NCBI GenBank assembly: GCA_024397995.1 | Contig: CP073746.1 | Span: forward strand, 2,973,501-3,037,500 | DNA: 64,000 nt | Origin: a bacterium SCSIO 12827 | GTDB lineage: Bacteria > Pseudomonadota > Alphaproteobacteria > Rhodospirillales > Casp-alpha2 | Direction: 5' to 3' | Shown: positions 31,701 to 34,018 of the stretch, one piece after another | Layout of the letters: each line of letters begins with the position of its first letter | Numbering within the stretch: the first letter of the stretch is position 1 | The notes under the pieces: model-generated | Database searches by the model: none | Told to the model about the DNA's origin: nothing | The model's input: only the letters and a program-made list of their open reading frames with translations | Translations under genes and position numbers: made by a program

Positions 31701-33857
31701 AACAACGTGCTGATCGGGCGCGGCGGCAACGACACCCTGGACGGCGGCGCCGGCACGGACCGCGCCGATTACCGCAGCGCCGCGAGCGCCATCACCGTTG
31801 ACCTGACCTTGGGCAGCGGCCAGGTGACGAACGACGGCGACGGCGGAGTTGATACCTTGCTCAACATCGAACAGATCCGGGGCTCGCAGTTCAACGATGT
31901 GTTCACCGGCGACGGCGGCGACAACCGGTTCCGCGGCGAAGGCGGGGCCGATACCTTCACCGGGGGCGCCGGCAACGACCGCTTCGAATACACCCGCGGC
32001 GACGAATCCGTAGACGTCGCCTACGACACGATCACCGATTTCACTGGCGGCGCCGACACGATCCGCTTCAGCGGCATGGACGGCCTGGAACTGATGATCG
32101 AAGAATACGACCATGCGGGCCCGGTCCAGGCGACCGTCGACGCCATCGCCATCGACGACAGCGTCCAGGACCGGGTCGTGTTCTTCACCGACAGCGGCGA
32201 CGGCTATCTTTACGTCAAGGGCCGGGGCACGGGCACGACCGATTACAACGGCACCCTGATCAAGCTTCAGGGCGTCACCACGCCGCTCGCGGGCACGGAT
32301 GTCCGGGACGGCAACGGCACCGCCCTGATCGAAACCACCGGCGGCACGAACACCATCATCGCCACCGCCGTCCAGGAAACCCATACCGGCGGCGCGGGCC
32401 CAGATTACTTCGTGTTCACGGCGGAAGCCGACTCCGGTGTCGGCAGTGGCAACCGCGACGCCATCGACGACTTCAACGCCGATGAGGACAAGATCGTCCT
32501 CGAAGGCGTGATCGCCGACGGTGTTGAATTCTCCCTCGGAAGCGGTGTTCTGTTGGGTGGTGGCGATGCATCAGTGTATCGGGATGGCAATATCCTGAAG
32601 TTCGATACCGATGGTGATTATGTCATCATCGTCAACCCGGGCGTCGAAATGGAAATCAACATTGCCGGGATGACGGGTATCCTCGACATCGACGACTTCA
32701 TCCTCATCACCACCAGCACGGGCACGGACATCGACGACACCTACAACGGGCGCGCGGGCAACGACTGGATTCTGGCCTCGACCACGAGCGCGTTCGCAAT
32801 GGACATCGCCAGCGCCGCCGTGACCACCGGCGACATCATTACCCTGGCGGGCGGCAGCGACGGAATTGACACCCTGATCATCCGCGACCCGATGGAATTT
32901 ATCGGCGCCGAATGGTCGGGCACGGACCTGATGTTGTTCTATGAAGACATCGGCAGCGGCTATGTCCACAAGACCACCGTGACCAACCATGCGGCCAGTT
33001 CGCTCGATTACATCGAATTCGAATTCAGCGACGGCGACGCACTGGACCGCTTCGCCGTCGCCAACGGATCGGATGCCTCCGGCGGGGCGGCAAACACCCT
33101 GGTCGCCGGCGGCAGCGGCATCGACACCCTGGTCGGCTCTGCCCACGACGATATCCTGCTCGGCAACGGCGGCGACGACGACCTGTCCGGCGGCGGCGGC
33201 GACGACCTGCTGATCGGCGGGCAGGGTTACGACACCCTGGACGGCGGCGCGGGCAACGATACCGTCAGCTATTTCCAGAACCCGACAGACGGGGTCATCG
33301 TCAATCTAAGCAACAGCATGGAATACATCAGCCCGTCGACCATTGGCGGCGGCACCGCCCACGACATCTACAGCGGCGACATCGACACCCTGAGCAACAT
33401 CGAAAACGCCGAGGGCAGCAGCTTCGATGACTTCCTGATCGGCAGTAACGTCACGAACCGCCTGTCCGGCGATGACGGCAACGACGTTATCTACGGCGGC
33501 GGCGGCGCGGACATTCTCGAAGGCGGTGAGGGAATGGACGTGTTCATCTACAACTCGCCGTCGGAGAGCGGCATCGGCAGCCTGCTGCGCGACGTGATCC
33601 TGGATTTCGACGCCGTCGGGGCCGACAAGATCGATATCTCGGCCTTCGATCAAGGCATGTTCATGTTCGTAGGCGATGAAACCAATGACTTCGCCGGCTA
33701 CGGCGATACCTCTGCCCGGTTCAACAATGAGACCAAGATTCTGGAAATCGATGCCGACGGCGATGCCCAGGCGGACATGGAAATCGAACTGCAGAACGTC
33801 GATGGCGCCGATCTGGACAGCAACGACTTCATGGTCTCCGGGATCCCGGTCAACTAG
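7800..33857 (+). CDS. Giant type I-secreted surface protein (FecR-like, Ala-rich, cadherin-like, LamG, RTX), 8685 residues
   Basis: One uninterrupted frame of 26 kb. In order: an N-terminal region (1-115); a FecR-like domain (about 117-280); an Ala-rich, probably helical region (about 324-3560) holding two short cadherin-like repeats and several small beta-modules; cadherin/VCBS-like repeats (about 3562-4250); a beta-helix-like stretch (about 4254-4811); seven LamG domains mixed with cadherin-like repeats and a propeller-like block (about 4819-7750); and RTX calcium-binding repeats (about 7764-8600) with an end resembling the M10 serralysin C-terminal domain. There is no Sec signal peptide, as expected for a C-terminal type I secretion signal. 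The ABC exporter and adaptor follow on the same strand and a TolC homologue precedes. The start is GTG at 7800; an in-frame stop just before it rules out a longer protein. Adhesin or matrix protein is the best inference. No enzymatic domain is evident. Confidence 0.93.
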   Translation: MATNQFIPGTDDKSAEPQDWSSANSFVLDAAGAEQVHVPDGGWILQAQFVRQGPDLLLVGKDGSKVLIKSFFKFADPPDLVTPDGAVINGPLAVKLAGPAAPGVEAQAGPAGAAEPIGKIVTVSGKVEATHADGTKAILKVGDPVYQGDVIETGPLGAVGMEFADESTFSLADNGRMVLDEMVYDPQAQAGTFGASIVQGAFSFISGQIAKTGPDNMLINTPTATIGIRGTALAGKAAPEGEQSNFTILPEGNFVGEVVISNNAGTIVLNQAGATVSIASINLAPPPPIIITAQQIQQQYGGVLRYLPPSPSGGDDSLVPGQQGTDTPPADQDAMESLANKLAQLDQAIAEGLAQQQINAIRLNAFKDIIDTGLAPPPKTIQDLPPEVLQILQQQAGLSFNTANFSSINQALSLLNSAATAAANAETAASTAVSSLSGSLSVLGPNAGLSTTDTDSLIEVVVAPLEALNAARALSEALVTMIQSAQAMLSVAASGGEIDAETLAALREAVGLDGATGENLVTAATEMSAVVNAAIAAATTAKTDAIAAAGSGVAAARAAAATSFSTNINGKLAAAGATTTDINNLQNVVDIVTTKVTAIRDIVSSKPDLPPELLSVLNLAVQAADAADQAATAAQGTLNTTDPAVMLTAKAGAVTAAQTVNGLKAQAITALDAFVATRTVDPAVIAQFQQAVQDANTAESAADTATAAIEGASQAREAAQAFKDGTAQADLTTKQAATTAAQTTATAEKAEAVTAAGDVLAARANLLTKLVDEAVDKATFEAFEDAAKSAEAIQKGASDGDKGDVVADADGGLTYTVDTGNAAIAALNPGDSTTDTFKIAIENESGGFDLQTITVTITNVDGTITVSDDVTVTAGSGDTLTTVSGTLSGLTADGVQQNLDAAEAALAAATTALDDATAAGSSTPALAAALALATQNKSNAEAAVEFQEEVFALFQNAAQTAQARARGIGDGDKGEVTFDADGNVVYTPDADAYADLANGASATDTFLIAAQNSAGGYDISTVQVTVTNNAGTLAVGDSTTVTAPDSSTATIDLDALDDVTAGNPGYINGADQVADASTAVANAARTTVANLETVAQAELTESLAAINALATAQSAEAQAEGYLAVAQASAEAQADAALEIAVDDIATVTNQLSLLASAVNAYADAAQANAIVGTADKVAANAAAKSALEALLDAAVSIAGFNVTTFLASDTAGGNADLQARTDILDFPAAATSDPALRTQVATAEAEVRDALISSLDSYIATVKTAVTNAANLSYASQSAEAVAARAAALASATAQTDRAEQLIDLAKAKSVLASAAADLADFINPEPDSPEAAFAALALSEKQETVADEGLVSATAGPTADTILITGNVSNQTFTVNVSASNGGATDDNDGTAVLTTATTETGSQVTTVTILGTPEIGDTYTITISADLDPDADAVVAVNSTIEITVDANLTTVAALREALVQAINFDETLGGAQGQEEAAAAAEAAAVAAAAAKTAADLAAYNEALGYADAAAADAATAEQQAAIAAELALTAQQAAQDAATAEAANNAEAAEAAAVIAETAAAAAAIAEQAAAAAATSAELNGNRAIQAASGAGSIVVNGQSTSASAQANRASQAASSAAAAAGAALQSLDNAEASASDARSDADLQSAEDRAAELAEQAAADALAAADQAAADAQAAADQAAAQRAAAQAVAAEEAGRLADEAETQASDDDPATQDAAQAAATAQSLATSNIPGAADLAADAAEAARNAANQAQTAADAAQAAALGKGSAAQAEADRAQAAATAAAISAGEAEAAAQVAANADAAVAAWTSGDASGDRATAALAARDAAAAAARASAAAETANATAEQATADAVAPNVALAAAEATVTSRTNSLAQVRAERDAADDGDDDVDTAIEQVWDNAVAQAEQALSDAEDALAQAQAAADAANENVTIAQANADAASQAAAEAASQAAQAASQASFAAAFEINAQGAAQTRVDNFLDSLADEIAEALASAKAQATTASQQAVLATTAAAGATPDADAAAAAATAAAEAAQAALDALLQAAEDLDLPISAETAQAVIDAINSAADAAAALDDLDDGIQTTDNLRTVQDAADATQLAAIASIKAAAASALQAVAAANAALLVAQKQAAVAAADEAGLEAARIEAAEAALDQAKADAQAAADQAAADSAEAASAQASAQTRVSDIQAIATAATSARAAATTAELAATDASTSLSQAQTALTAARTAADDAQADFTASAAAQTIDPAAYQAVKQANDRAQAALQDALDAVADAQAAYASASDAAATADAAADLAEVYRDGGTHPDTGATIVGVNLAAAQAALTTATSAATAALSAYNTARAAADDAAALNSPGGTAAEIQAVADQASGFATSAETAAATAETQADLATAALANIPRAAAARSAAQAAADEAQAAVATAEGVAQTDTVTLDGTIEDGDVYRVTIDGDVVAVTVGTDTAAASTGITIADVRDALVTKINTPANGATDSVVASAGSGDGAITLTAAMPGIGFTATASATNNGANDDQSATASTVTGNLGGATHVAQLDTVTLQGTVQAGDTYSVTVNGTVVSLTVPTDNSITTLTQVRDALITLINDSAAGDAVTAAAGDTDETLAITADVAGVAFTATATATDGGGTQDNAAQAVTTTANLRGADDLAAQAATDAQTAASTAESEAAKADSAAKTAAASIAAKEANDDAAGAAGDAATQATAAKTAAADAALHARTAKAVGDAVSEVLSRDSLDNDDLLDAIEAQLETTQVTRVTLSGAVETGDKFFITVGTTSANFTVTTQTTLSEVRDAFIQQLTNAGTLDGIVTVSQGATADSIRLTGVTPGTSFTTTASATNATGGTNDQAARVQRQVNADQVTQQDTVTVDGDTVVADGDSFSINIAGTSVTVSTASGLISVGDDADAVRDALVTAIQNAGIAGITVAAGGTGALVLTATQAGAAGAFLTSIPNDSDDTLSLDAISNGSVADRTAQNAVDASEAAQSALAAANAAGTTAGNALTAAQAAVAQEGAGSVAQAFLTDTQSQVTATNSSVASAVRDAAAAAQSAASAQAQADLAGTDGDAIADLITAANNAAIRAADEDADTAAEAAEAAFSQATASATAALTKAEDAITDAAEMLQLATSFDQVTLTGTPAAGNVFTLTIDPTPGDVDNGDTVTVEVTAQDGDTIDDIRDALVDAVNDHADLQGVAQASATSGSGGFVVAATTSGSSLGVTVTENGDATGAESASAEILAALAAADAAKTTIEDLLADGVNDGDGDATATALDTTVTALDAAIAATRQTISVTIGGTVEAGDTLTVSFDTDGNGAVDLPVVLTVGGETGGSTDLADIRDALVAKINTALTSNNVEFTASAAFQDGELVLISNDPAADFLRITASATNQDGVAGEAPTISAARTGTEAALRALKNGLEQAAAIAETIEDAVDTAGTAAGTARAAANGLAPIFSDGDLTAESAAVIVNTANNLGNLSPALSPTVPSDVVTAAQLLAEIAEGYVPDALSGAATANAQATIAQQAAFQAASGLAQFEQAILKARNEAELRIQQEARDSAPVAGDDVIGDGDATNGGPVSGDDEVLEDQAITFDVLGNDKRADGGDLTNAAIAAVGQPTHGKITIVPEVRELNFGPTFTDGDKITLTVNGISVTYTLDDGSNAEGNAELFAELINGTPGMAAVVSAASAGRGGAITLTSAVPGTPIVTSVATQGDVTADADTITVPNGRVTYTPDANYSGTDTFTYTVSNGANPPSFDTATVTIDITPTNDNPDAKNDFVTTANDSTAISKTAAAGLLANDTDIDTGDSLSIIKVNGSTVGVAQNVNFTLPNGDPVVAQVTINADGSYTVNPNGQFEPLAAGQSATGTLTYTVSDGHAGTDDQTISLANTVANASGINQVSTYTVGGTVERGDVFEVTVNGTRISHTVTNETTANEVRDAIVAKLNANGVIAGKVTASVGGGGEVVITANLAGQAFTTSAQAINAGTDVATLTVTITGSNDAPTADADTASGDEDTTITGTLTANDPDLGDTLTFAVAGGGQATNGTVTIQSNGDFSYVPNAEFSGTDSFTFRVTDAAGIASTATVTITVNNVNDDPVITASGDPAPTFEEGGDAVVIDSSIAIADVDTANFNTGSLRAAVTGNLNAGDALLVQEAGGITLSGTTVLFNGVSIGTIDGTYDGSAGDLLINLDSDATPAAVQALARTIAFINGADTPATVARTVTFTVDSGDGGTATQDATVQVSLESGLTRSDHDQLNFSGDWFDAANWTSGIPDATTIAVINDGGYAPITFNNGPVNETVGQLVVNADLNILAGTLNVLVPSAVEQGATVTVSNASVLGTGDLNIAGTVALSGAATLGLPLISLAASSNDSIAGGMTVTGSGNQINGALAIEIDSDQVGQLILGGSGSGNVALDVTLGIVNAGAIVIDNFDAAPADAVLTVGNPGIANTGTITFSDTSGGGGQRIIEGSIDTANGTITVDASATIDLAGGILNAAAGTIDLATATVLTVSDGQTIVDGDTYLSGTGALDLAGTGSLTLTSDFTLYPGYSELTLSGAITIDGVGAPTLTIGDGRNLTLDGDIVSGSVNLNVDGTLTIEGTGTVIAAPTVINSPNGAFTVAPGATVTITAPGFLSNNGGEISVGAGATLILDGVNLENAGVITGEGTIQLANAADIAGDGIIEVAGVDNIGTLDITGGPLNLDPGASVNIDVTDNVTHDVLNLDTMDLTAAGDTLNLTFAPGFDPTVDGNSFQILTYSGHTAEIGGDGGVLEAGIDNIFDTIQHNLGPEYTVTIDYGSTAATVTVNRNPEIAVTTNGAGMQFDGVDDYITIPTDPAIINAASITVEAVINLAGPPADGVRIAENFNSDYAGWAFTTYPDGKLVVQLGDGGTDSQLSSFTTVPGVVIPDQPTHVAFTYDGPSGEIVVYVNGVAVDGTPGGVDPVNNLGNATQDVAINHPVFPLKGSIDEFRIYNEARTANEVASDAGGANSGIAPLVYYDFADGQATNLGSLGATADGILGSGLTGPALAFDGTDDFIQADTTGVNFAGAFSVEFTIETTDTLAYLAGVGDALSANQFLLFNIGDNAISGGLRAGLVSGAYVDSSTALNDGQPHHVAYTHDGAGNYKLYIDGVLDGSASGAVASLSSADLFIGQHFQGTLQYDGAMGNFRIYSDERTATEIAADATGAVDTNDLQIHYAIDAADVADGTITNQGVLGSSADATVGTVTGADAADPTVIDITSPTAPLAVPLIGQALSFDGTVSVDTADASVIDLTASGGNTLQFLAATDQIVAGQAGTFAGLSAGQTFTVSGSLTANDGTYTIAAISPDGSTITVEETGTIVDTTALASGANIVSDSVSSLATGTGAFTYEAWFRTDDPANPQTIIRVGDPAGDYAQIRVTGDGRVQALAPDSGPTVLEDSLGINDGLWHHVAFTHDGAGNLELIVDGVSVATTTAAINSIDNGSVTIGGWQTANQPFFGEIFDVRAYDVARTAGEIQADMNDLPDGTDPTLTGAWHLDDVLNGTTDQFRDVTGNGGTGTYSGSTPVFVDNNLFTLAEDSALRGQIIATDIDGDTQENDDFTFGVAAQGTNGTVTVNPTDGAWEYTPNADFVGTDTFEVQVIDSLGATATKTVSVNVLNVNDVPEITSASGAATFIEDGLAVTVDAAIDLGDVDSADFDTGQFTAAITANGTVDDLLGIDTSGAVDLSAGLTMASVVSVSGTDIGLINAATTADNIVIDLDPDATPALVQELARAVTYQNVGPEPGAAPRTITFQVSDGDGGTSAAFDQTVNITPVNDAPEITTTTLPAGTATFDAEVLVNTALTGEQSAADVTYFAGGTKFVATWNNYSVGGGADLGAIGRIFNADGRPDGPEFVIANTVPGSEYNARVSPMADGGFIVSYVNQPTAADATTSDLYVQRYDATGQAVSRDGSTPGADAFNVGEYFSGTVQNGGTVVGLSNGGFVIAIDQQDPGIASGQDVTARVFGPNGAPVTGEFLLGSSPTPATQGTELAALPGGGFVAVWTDNTDGDNDLFARVFDNSGTPLGAEFAVAVNQGGGTHQDQHEVTTLSNGNFVVAWRTDDIASGDNDGAGGIGYRIFGPDGTPITGDLLANTDITGHQNEPSIAALPDGGFVVSWSTNDVAADGDGTAIRAQRFDAAGAKVGTEFTVNENTAGNQQQSAIAADADGNLIAVFRQSDPVGATADNTEIGARVISFGLDGKTYVEDGAPLVVDSGITLTDVDSTTLDGATVTITTAFEANTDILSFTPVGAIGGSYDAATGALTLTGTGTIAEYEQVLRSVTFNSTAVQPDLADRTIEFLVTDDQGAPSTPFAVTISVENINDAPTVTSAGPAADFTEDGAPVIVDPTIQITDLDSADFDGGALTIDVTGGYQIGDVLAIDAGAAFDLSSGMTNGSLVSIGQDVIGIINLDGASGALSIDLTTFATPGVVEQLARAVTFQNDTVEPGAAPRTISFTLSDGDGGTSAAFDQTVTISPVNDAPEILGVVQSSNVAQFDGSGDSISLANPVGLPNGAADFTWSAWVKTDATAVNHAILSIGNATGTGTNGQLFIQGSGQLAFDSLNVNFITGGPAINDDVWHHVAVTTSGGFSEIFLDGVSVSAPVDLSLAIGTDSAYIGQAPNGTNQFQGEISDVRIYDVARTADDIAADMSLRLTGAEPNLVAYYPLDSDDGGIVVDLAGGDNVGTLLGDVTIGGSSPDFLIDTATFFADDFNDGTLDPAAFTVDTASSGATAAEAGGALTLGNRAIVTTTAEYEPSATDPVIVNTSFTFQDTANDFFSIVTRSDGVADSGNFYQVTNGISFVTQAAGDNKLAILRYENGVGTSLGDSGMGSIILTNGTTYDVQIVDDGYNLTFTVTEAGNPANTATLAAQDSTLYAENHVSLYNREVVANGPQIDSLEITQPGGLLVVPEDGSFSSQIVAGDLDNGPGDLNFTLDVGAAHGTVDVQPDGTFTYTPHPDYAGGDSFTVTVDDGAGGTNTRTILLDVQNTNDAPVILGARTNVNTPQFDGIDDFVQVDNPAALLPAVNGPFTIEAWVQPVGAGTLASFGTGTGNQGLEIFVTGSGELGIGTDDRTTIEIVDTGNAIDDGAWHHVAVAYDGTTFRLYVDGAETASGTGALTIDNGGAFLFGKGFNNAEHFKGAVDDIRIWADERTAQEIADNHQQADLADPTGLAARYTLDNTSSEALDNDPTLIDVSGNGHVITAGGPPSDPFGAFAVLDGAGDMVNVTQINPVDGTNKITIAAWVKPDDLIGTQAIAAVGAGDLVFALNGNGLSFTSGVATGTGAGGALTAGEWNHVAITYDGDTGAFETFVNGASQGTSNIGTSTLPAATTMAIGSSNGDGSETPTDSFSGAVAQVRLFDEVRQATDIQADMAQSHFDGQPPATLINELSLDGYGDDGSLVGDAHIVDHSPLLLGSNVTSGAVTFDGVDDVINFGLEMAFEVDTTFTLEAWINPNASSDWAGIVGNITDDGGNESGYGLHLGLDEVIRFAFTVDGVLQVIDTPVGAINLNQWSHVAATYDGGTARVFVNGIEVAAQEISGAAMTYTYPNDMRIGGYHDSDEDYFFDGEIADVRIWDVARTGWEIENGAEQPIPAESTGLVFNVALNEGAGGDPVSSISDAVNSFSGIPYGGPVYMDTGPEIYGGLDPSGPLTGTEDTILRGRIAAQDIDGDALTFTLDVNAANGTVMLNPDGSYEYTPTLDTFGADSFTVTVSDGFGGTDTRTIYLDIAPVTDVIIGINGDDIPLPGTDGDDIIDGLTGRNVLIGGGGNDYLTGGTRGKAGVDRNIADYSDATAGITVTGDTVTGDASVGTDTLGTIDQIIGSDFADDFDMTNWDNSQFDAFDPDGNGSTFIPTIGVSNTIRGGGGDDTITGNGYTRADYGDAMGGVTVTLDDAVTFGGGVTGFGRLTSNSGNLTGQSDGTGLDKFMGGVNELAGSIHDDVLTGNGDNNVLIGRGGNDTLDGGAGTDRADYRSAASAITVDLTLGSGQVTNDGDGGVDTLLNIEQIRGSQFNDVFTGDGGDNRFRGEGGADTFTGGAGNDRFEYTRGDESVDVAYDTITDFTGGADTIRFSGMDGLELMIEEYDHAGPVQATVDAIAIDDSVQDRVVFFTDSGDGYLYVKGRGTGTTDYNGTLIKLQGVTTPLAGTDVRDGNGTALIETTGGTNTIIATAVQETHTGGAGPDYFVFTAEADSGVGSGNRDAIDDFNADEDKIVLEGVIADGVEFSLGSGVLLGGGDASVYRDGNILKFDTDGDYVIIVNPGVEMEINIAGMTGILDIDDFILITTSTGTDIDDTYNGRAGNDWILASTTSAFAMDIASAAVTTGDIITLAGGSDGIDTLIIRDPMEFIGAEWSGTDLMLFYEDIGSGYVHKTTVTNHAASSLDYIEFEFSDGDALDRFAVANGSDASGGAANTLVAGGSGIDTLVGSAHDDILLGNGGDDDLSGGGGDDLLIGGQGYDTLDGGAGNDTVSYFQNPTDGVIVNLSNSMEYISPSTIGGGTAHDIYSGDIDTLSNIENAEGSSFDDFLIGSNVTNRLSGDDGNDVIYGGGGADILEGGEGMDVFIYNSPSESGIGSLLRDVILDFDAVGADKIDISAFDQGMFMFVGDETNDFAGYGDTSARFNNETKILEIDADGDAQADMEIELQNVDGADLDSNDFMVSGIPVN
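8149..8640 (+). other. FecR-like domain within the giant protein
   Basis: Residues about 117-280 read as a FecR-type beta-domain: a first strand IGKIVTVSGKVEATHADG, the GDPVYQGDVIETGPLG turn, FADESTFSLADNGRM, and the closing INTPTATIGIRGT. In other proteins this domain is periplasmic. Its position at the N-terminus of a type I-secreted giant recalls the N-terminal retention domain of LapA-type adhesins, which holds the protein in the outer membrane channel. That role is inference: I do not find a LapG-type double-alanine cleavage site that I can defend, and no lapD/lapG pair is in the window. Confidence 0.7.
8770..18480 (+). repeat. Ala-rich low-complexity coding region of the giant protein
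   Basis: About 3,200 residues dominated by Ala with Gln, Glu, Asp, Lys and Thr in heptad-like spacing (for example AAEQAAADALAAADQAAADA). At DNA level this gives long runs of GCC codons. It is likely a long alpha-helical rod or coiled coil. Two short cadherin-like repeats at about 10186-10470 and 10690-10950 (GDGDKG-V/E, DADGG/NV-Y-T) interrupt it, and beta-modules are embedded from 11860 on. The frame stays open throughout, so the low complexity is real coding sequence. Confidence 0.85.
15082..18040 (+). repeat. Six copies of a ~100-residue beta-module embedded in the Ala-rich region
   Basis: Copies lie at about 15082-15430, 15440-15772, 16086-16400, 16416-16745, 17205-17525 and 17676-18040. 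Each begins D-T-V-T-L-x-G-T-V-x-x-G-D, continues with a strand pair (Y-x-V-T-V-x-G-x-x-V), then (I/L)-x-x-V-R-D-A-L-(V/I)-x-x-I-N, and ends with a strand pair such as (L/I)-T-A-x-x-x-G-x-x-F-T-(A/T)-T-A-S-A-T-N. Spacers of 0-100 Ala-rich residues or more separate them. I recognise the general type from large secreted proteins but cannot assign a named family. Confidence 0.75.
18483..20550 (+). repeat. Cadherin/VCBS-like repeats with two inserted beta-modules
   Basis: Successive Ig-like repeats carry the hallmarks EDQ/EDT-x-x-x-x-x-VLGND or LTAND, G-T-V-T-I, Y-x-P-x-x-x-(Y/F)-S-G-(T)-D-(T/S)-F-T-(Y/F) and a closing T-V-T-I. Such repeats usually bind calcium between domains and stiffen adhesins. 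The beta-module of the preceding section is inserted inside two of them, at about 18687-18965 and 19494-19790. A related repeat with the E-x-G-D-A-V-V-I-D and D-V-D-(T/S)-A-(N/D)-F signature follows at 20101-20550 and recurs at about 24720, 26460 and 26850. Confidence 0.8.
20560..22230 (+). repeat. Beta-helix-like Gly/Thr/Asn-rich stretch of the giant protein
   Basis: It opens with FSGDWFDAANWTSGIPD, a motif common before autotransporter-like beta-helices, and continues as about 550 residues of short imperfect rungs (for example GTGDLNIAGTVALSG, ISVGAGATLILDGVNLENAG). It ends with a segment resembling the conserved closing cap of such regions (DTLNLTFAPGFDPTVDG-NSFQILTYSG). A solenoid fold is likely; the function within the adhesin is unknown. 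Confidence 0.65.
22255..24320 (+). repeat. LamG/ConA-like domains 1-3 of the giant protein
   Basis: Three jelly-roll domains lie at about 22255-22790, 22870-23390 and 23560-24320. Each has the (L/M)-x-F-D-G-x-D-D-(Y/F)-(I/V) opening, a W/P-H-H-V-A-(F/Y)-T-(Y/H)-D-G centre, a V-D-G or V-N-G turn, and closes with (F/V)-R-(I/A)-Y-(N/D)-x-A-R-T-x-x-E-I. LamG folds bind sugars, glycosaminoglycans or proteins, which supports an adhesive role. The third is interrupted near its N-terminus by an extra module at about 23625-23870. Confidence 0.85.
25220..26450 (+). repeat. Propeller-like repeats of the giant protein
   Basis: About six repeats of roughly 50-70 residues have the pattern (L/M)-x-(D/G)-G-G-F-(V/I)-V-(S/A)-(Y/W) followed by a D-rich loop, a (V/I)-x-A-(R/Q)-(R/V)-(F/Y)-(D/G) strand and G-x-x-(V/I)-x-x-E-F. 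Examples start at ADGGFIVSY, PGGGFVAVW, SNGNFVVAW and PDGGFVVSW. This is the layout of beta-propeller blades seen in other giant alphaproteobacterial surface proteins. Confidence 0.65.
27325..30640 (+). repeat. LamG/ConA-like domains 4-7 with cadherin-like linkers
   Basis: LamG domains lie at about 27325-27830, 28865-29370, 29500-29990 and 30115-30640. All have the F-D-G opening, a W-(H/N/S)-H-V-A-(V/I/A)-(T/A)-(T/Y) centre and the (V/I)-(R)-(I/L)-(Y/W/F)-D closing strand. A divergent ConA-like sequence at about 27975-28560 sits between the fourth and fifth. It is followed by a cadherin-like repeat at 28570-28840. Another cadherin-like repeat (30780-31050) connects the array to the RTX region. 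Confidence 0.82.
31090..33500 (+). repeat. RTX calcium-binding nonapeptide repeats
   Basis: Blocks of G-G-x-G-x-D-x-(L/I) repeats occur at about 31095-31190, 31445-31480, 31690-31760, 31905-32000, 33115-33270 and 33460-33540 (for example GGGGNDYLTGG, GGAGNDRFEY, GGGGDDLLIGGQGYDTLDGG). They form calcium-bound parallel beta-rolls outside the cell and assist type I export. The last about 110 residues, from RDVILDFDAVGADKIDISAF to the end, resemble the serralysin C-terminal domain, the usual place of the uncleaved secretion signal. Confidence 0.92.
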
Positions 33858-34018
33858 CCGTCAACCGCCCCGTTCACCAATCATTCATCTGAAAAATCTA
33901 TGATTTCGCCAGGATCGCCGCGAAGAAAGCCGATGTGGTATGGTGGCGGCGCCTCTGTTGCCGGGTGCGGCAAAGCGCGGAAATCCGGGGATTTTCGCGG
34001 GCAGACGAGTGAGCGAGC

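Noticed and set aside
31090-33500. Regular short repeats that might suggest a CRISPR array or tandem DNA repeat
   Set aside because: The periodicity is 27 bases and in frame, encoding GGxGxDxL nonapeptides; there are no constant repeats with unique spacers.
7800-33857. Giant protein as a non-ribosomal peptide or polyketide synthase
   Set aside because: No adenylation, condensation, ketosynthase or carrier motifs occur; the C-terminus has RTX repeats and the neighbours are secretion genes.
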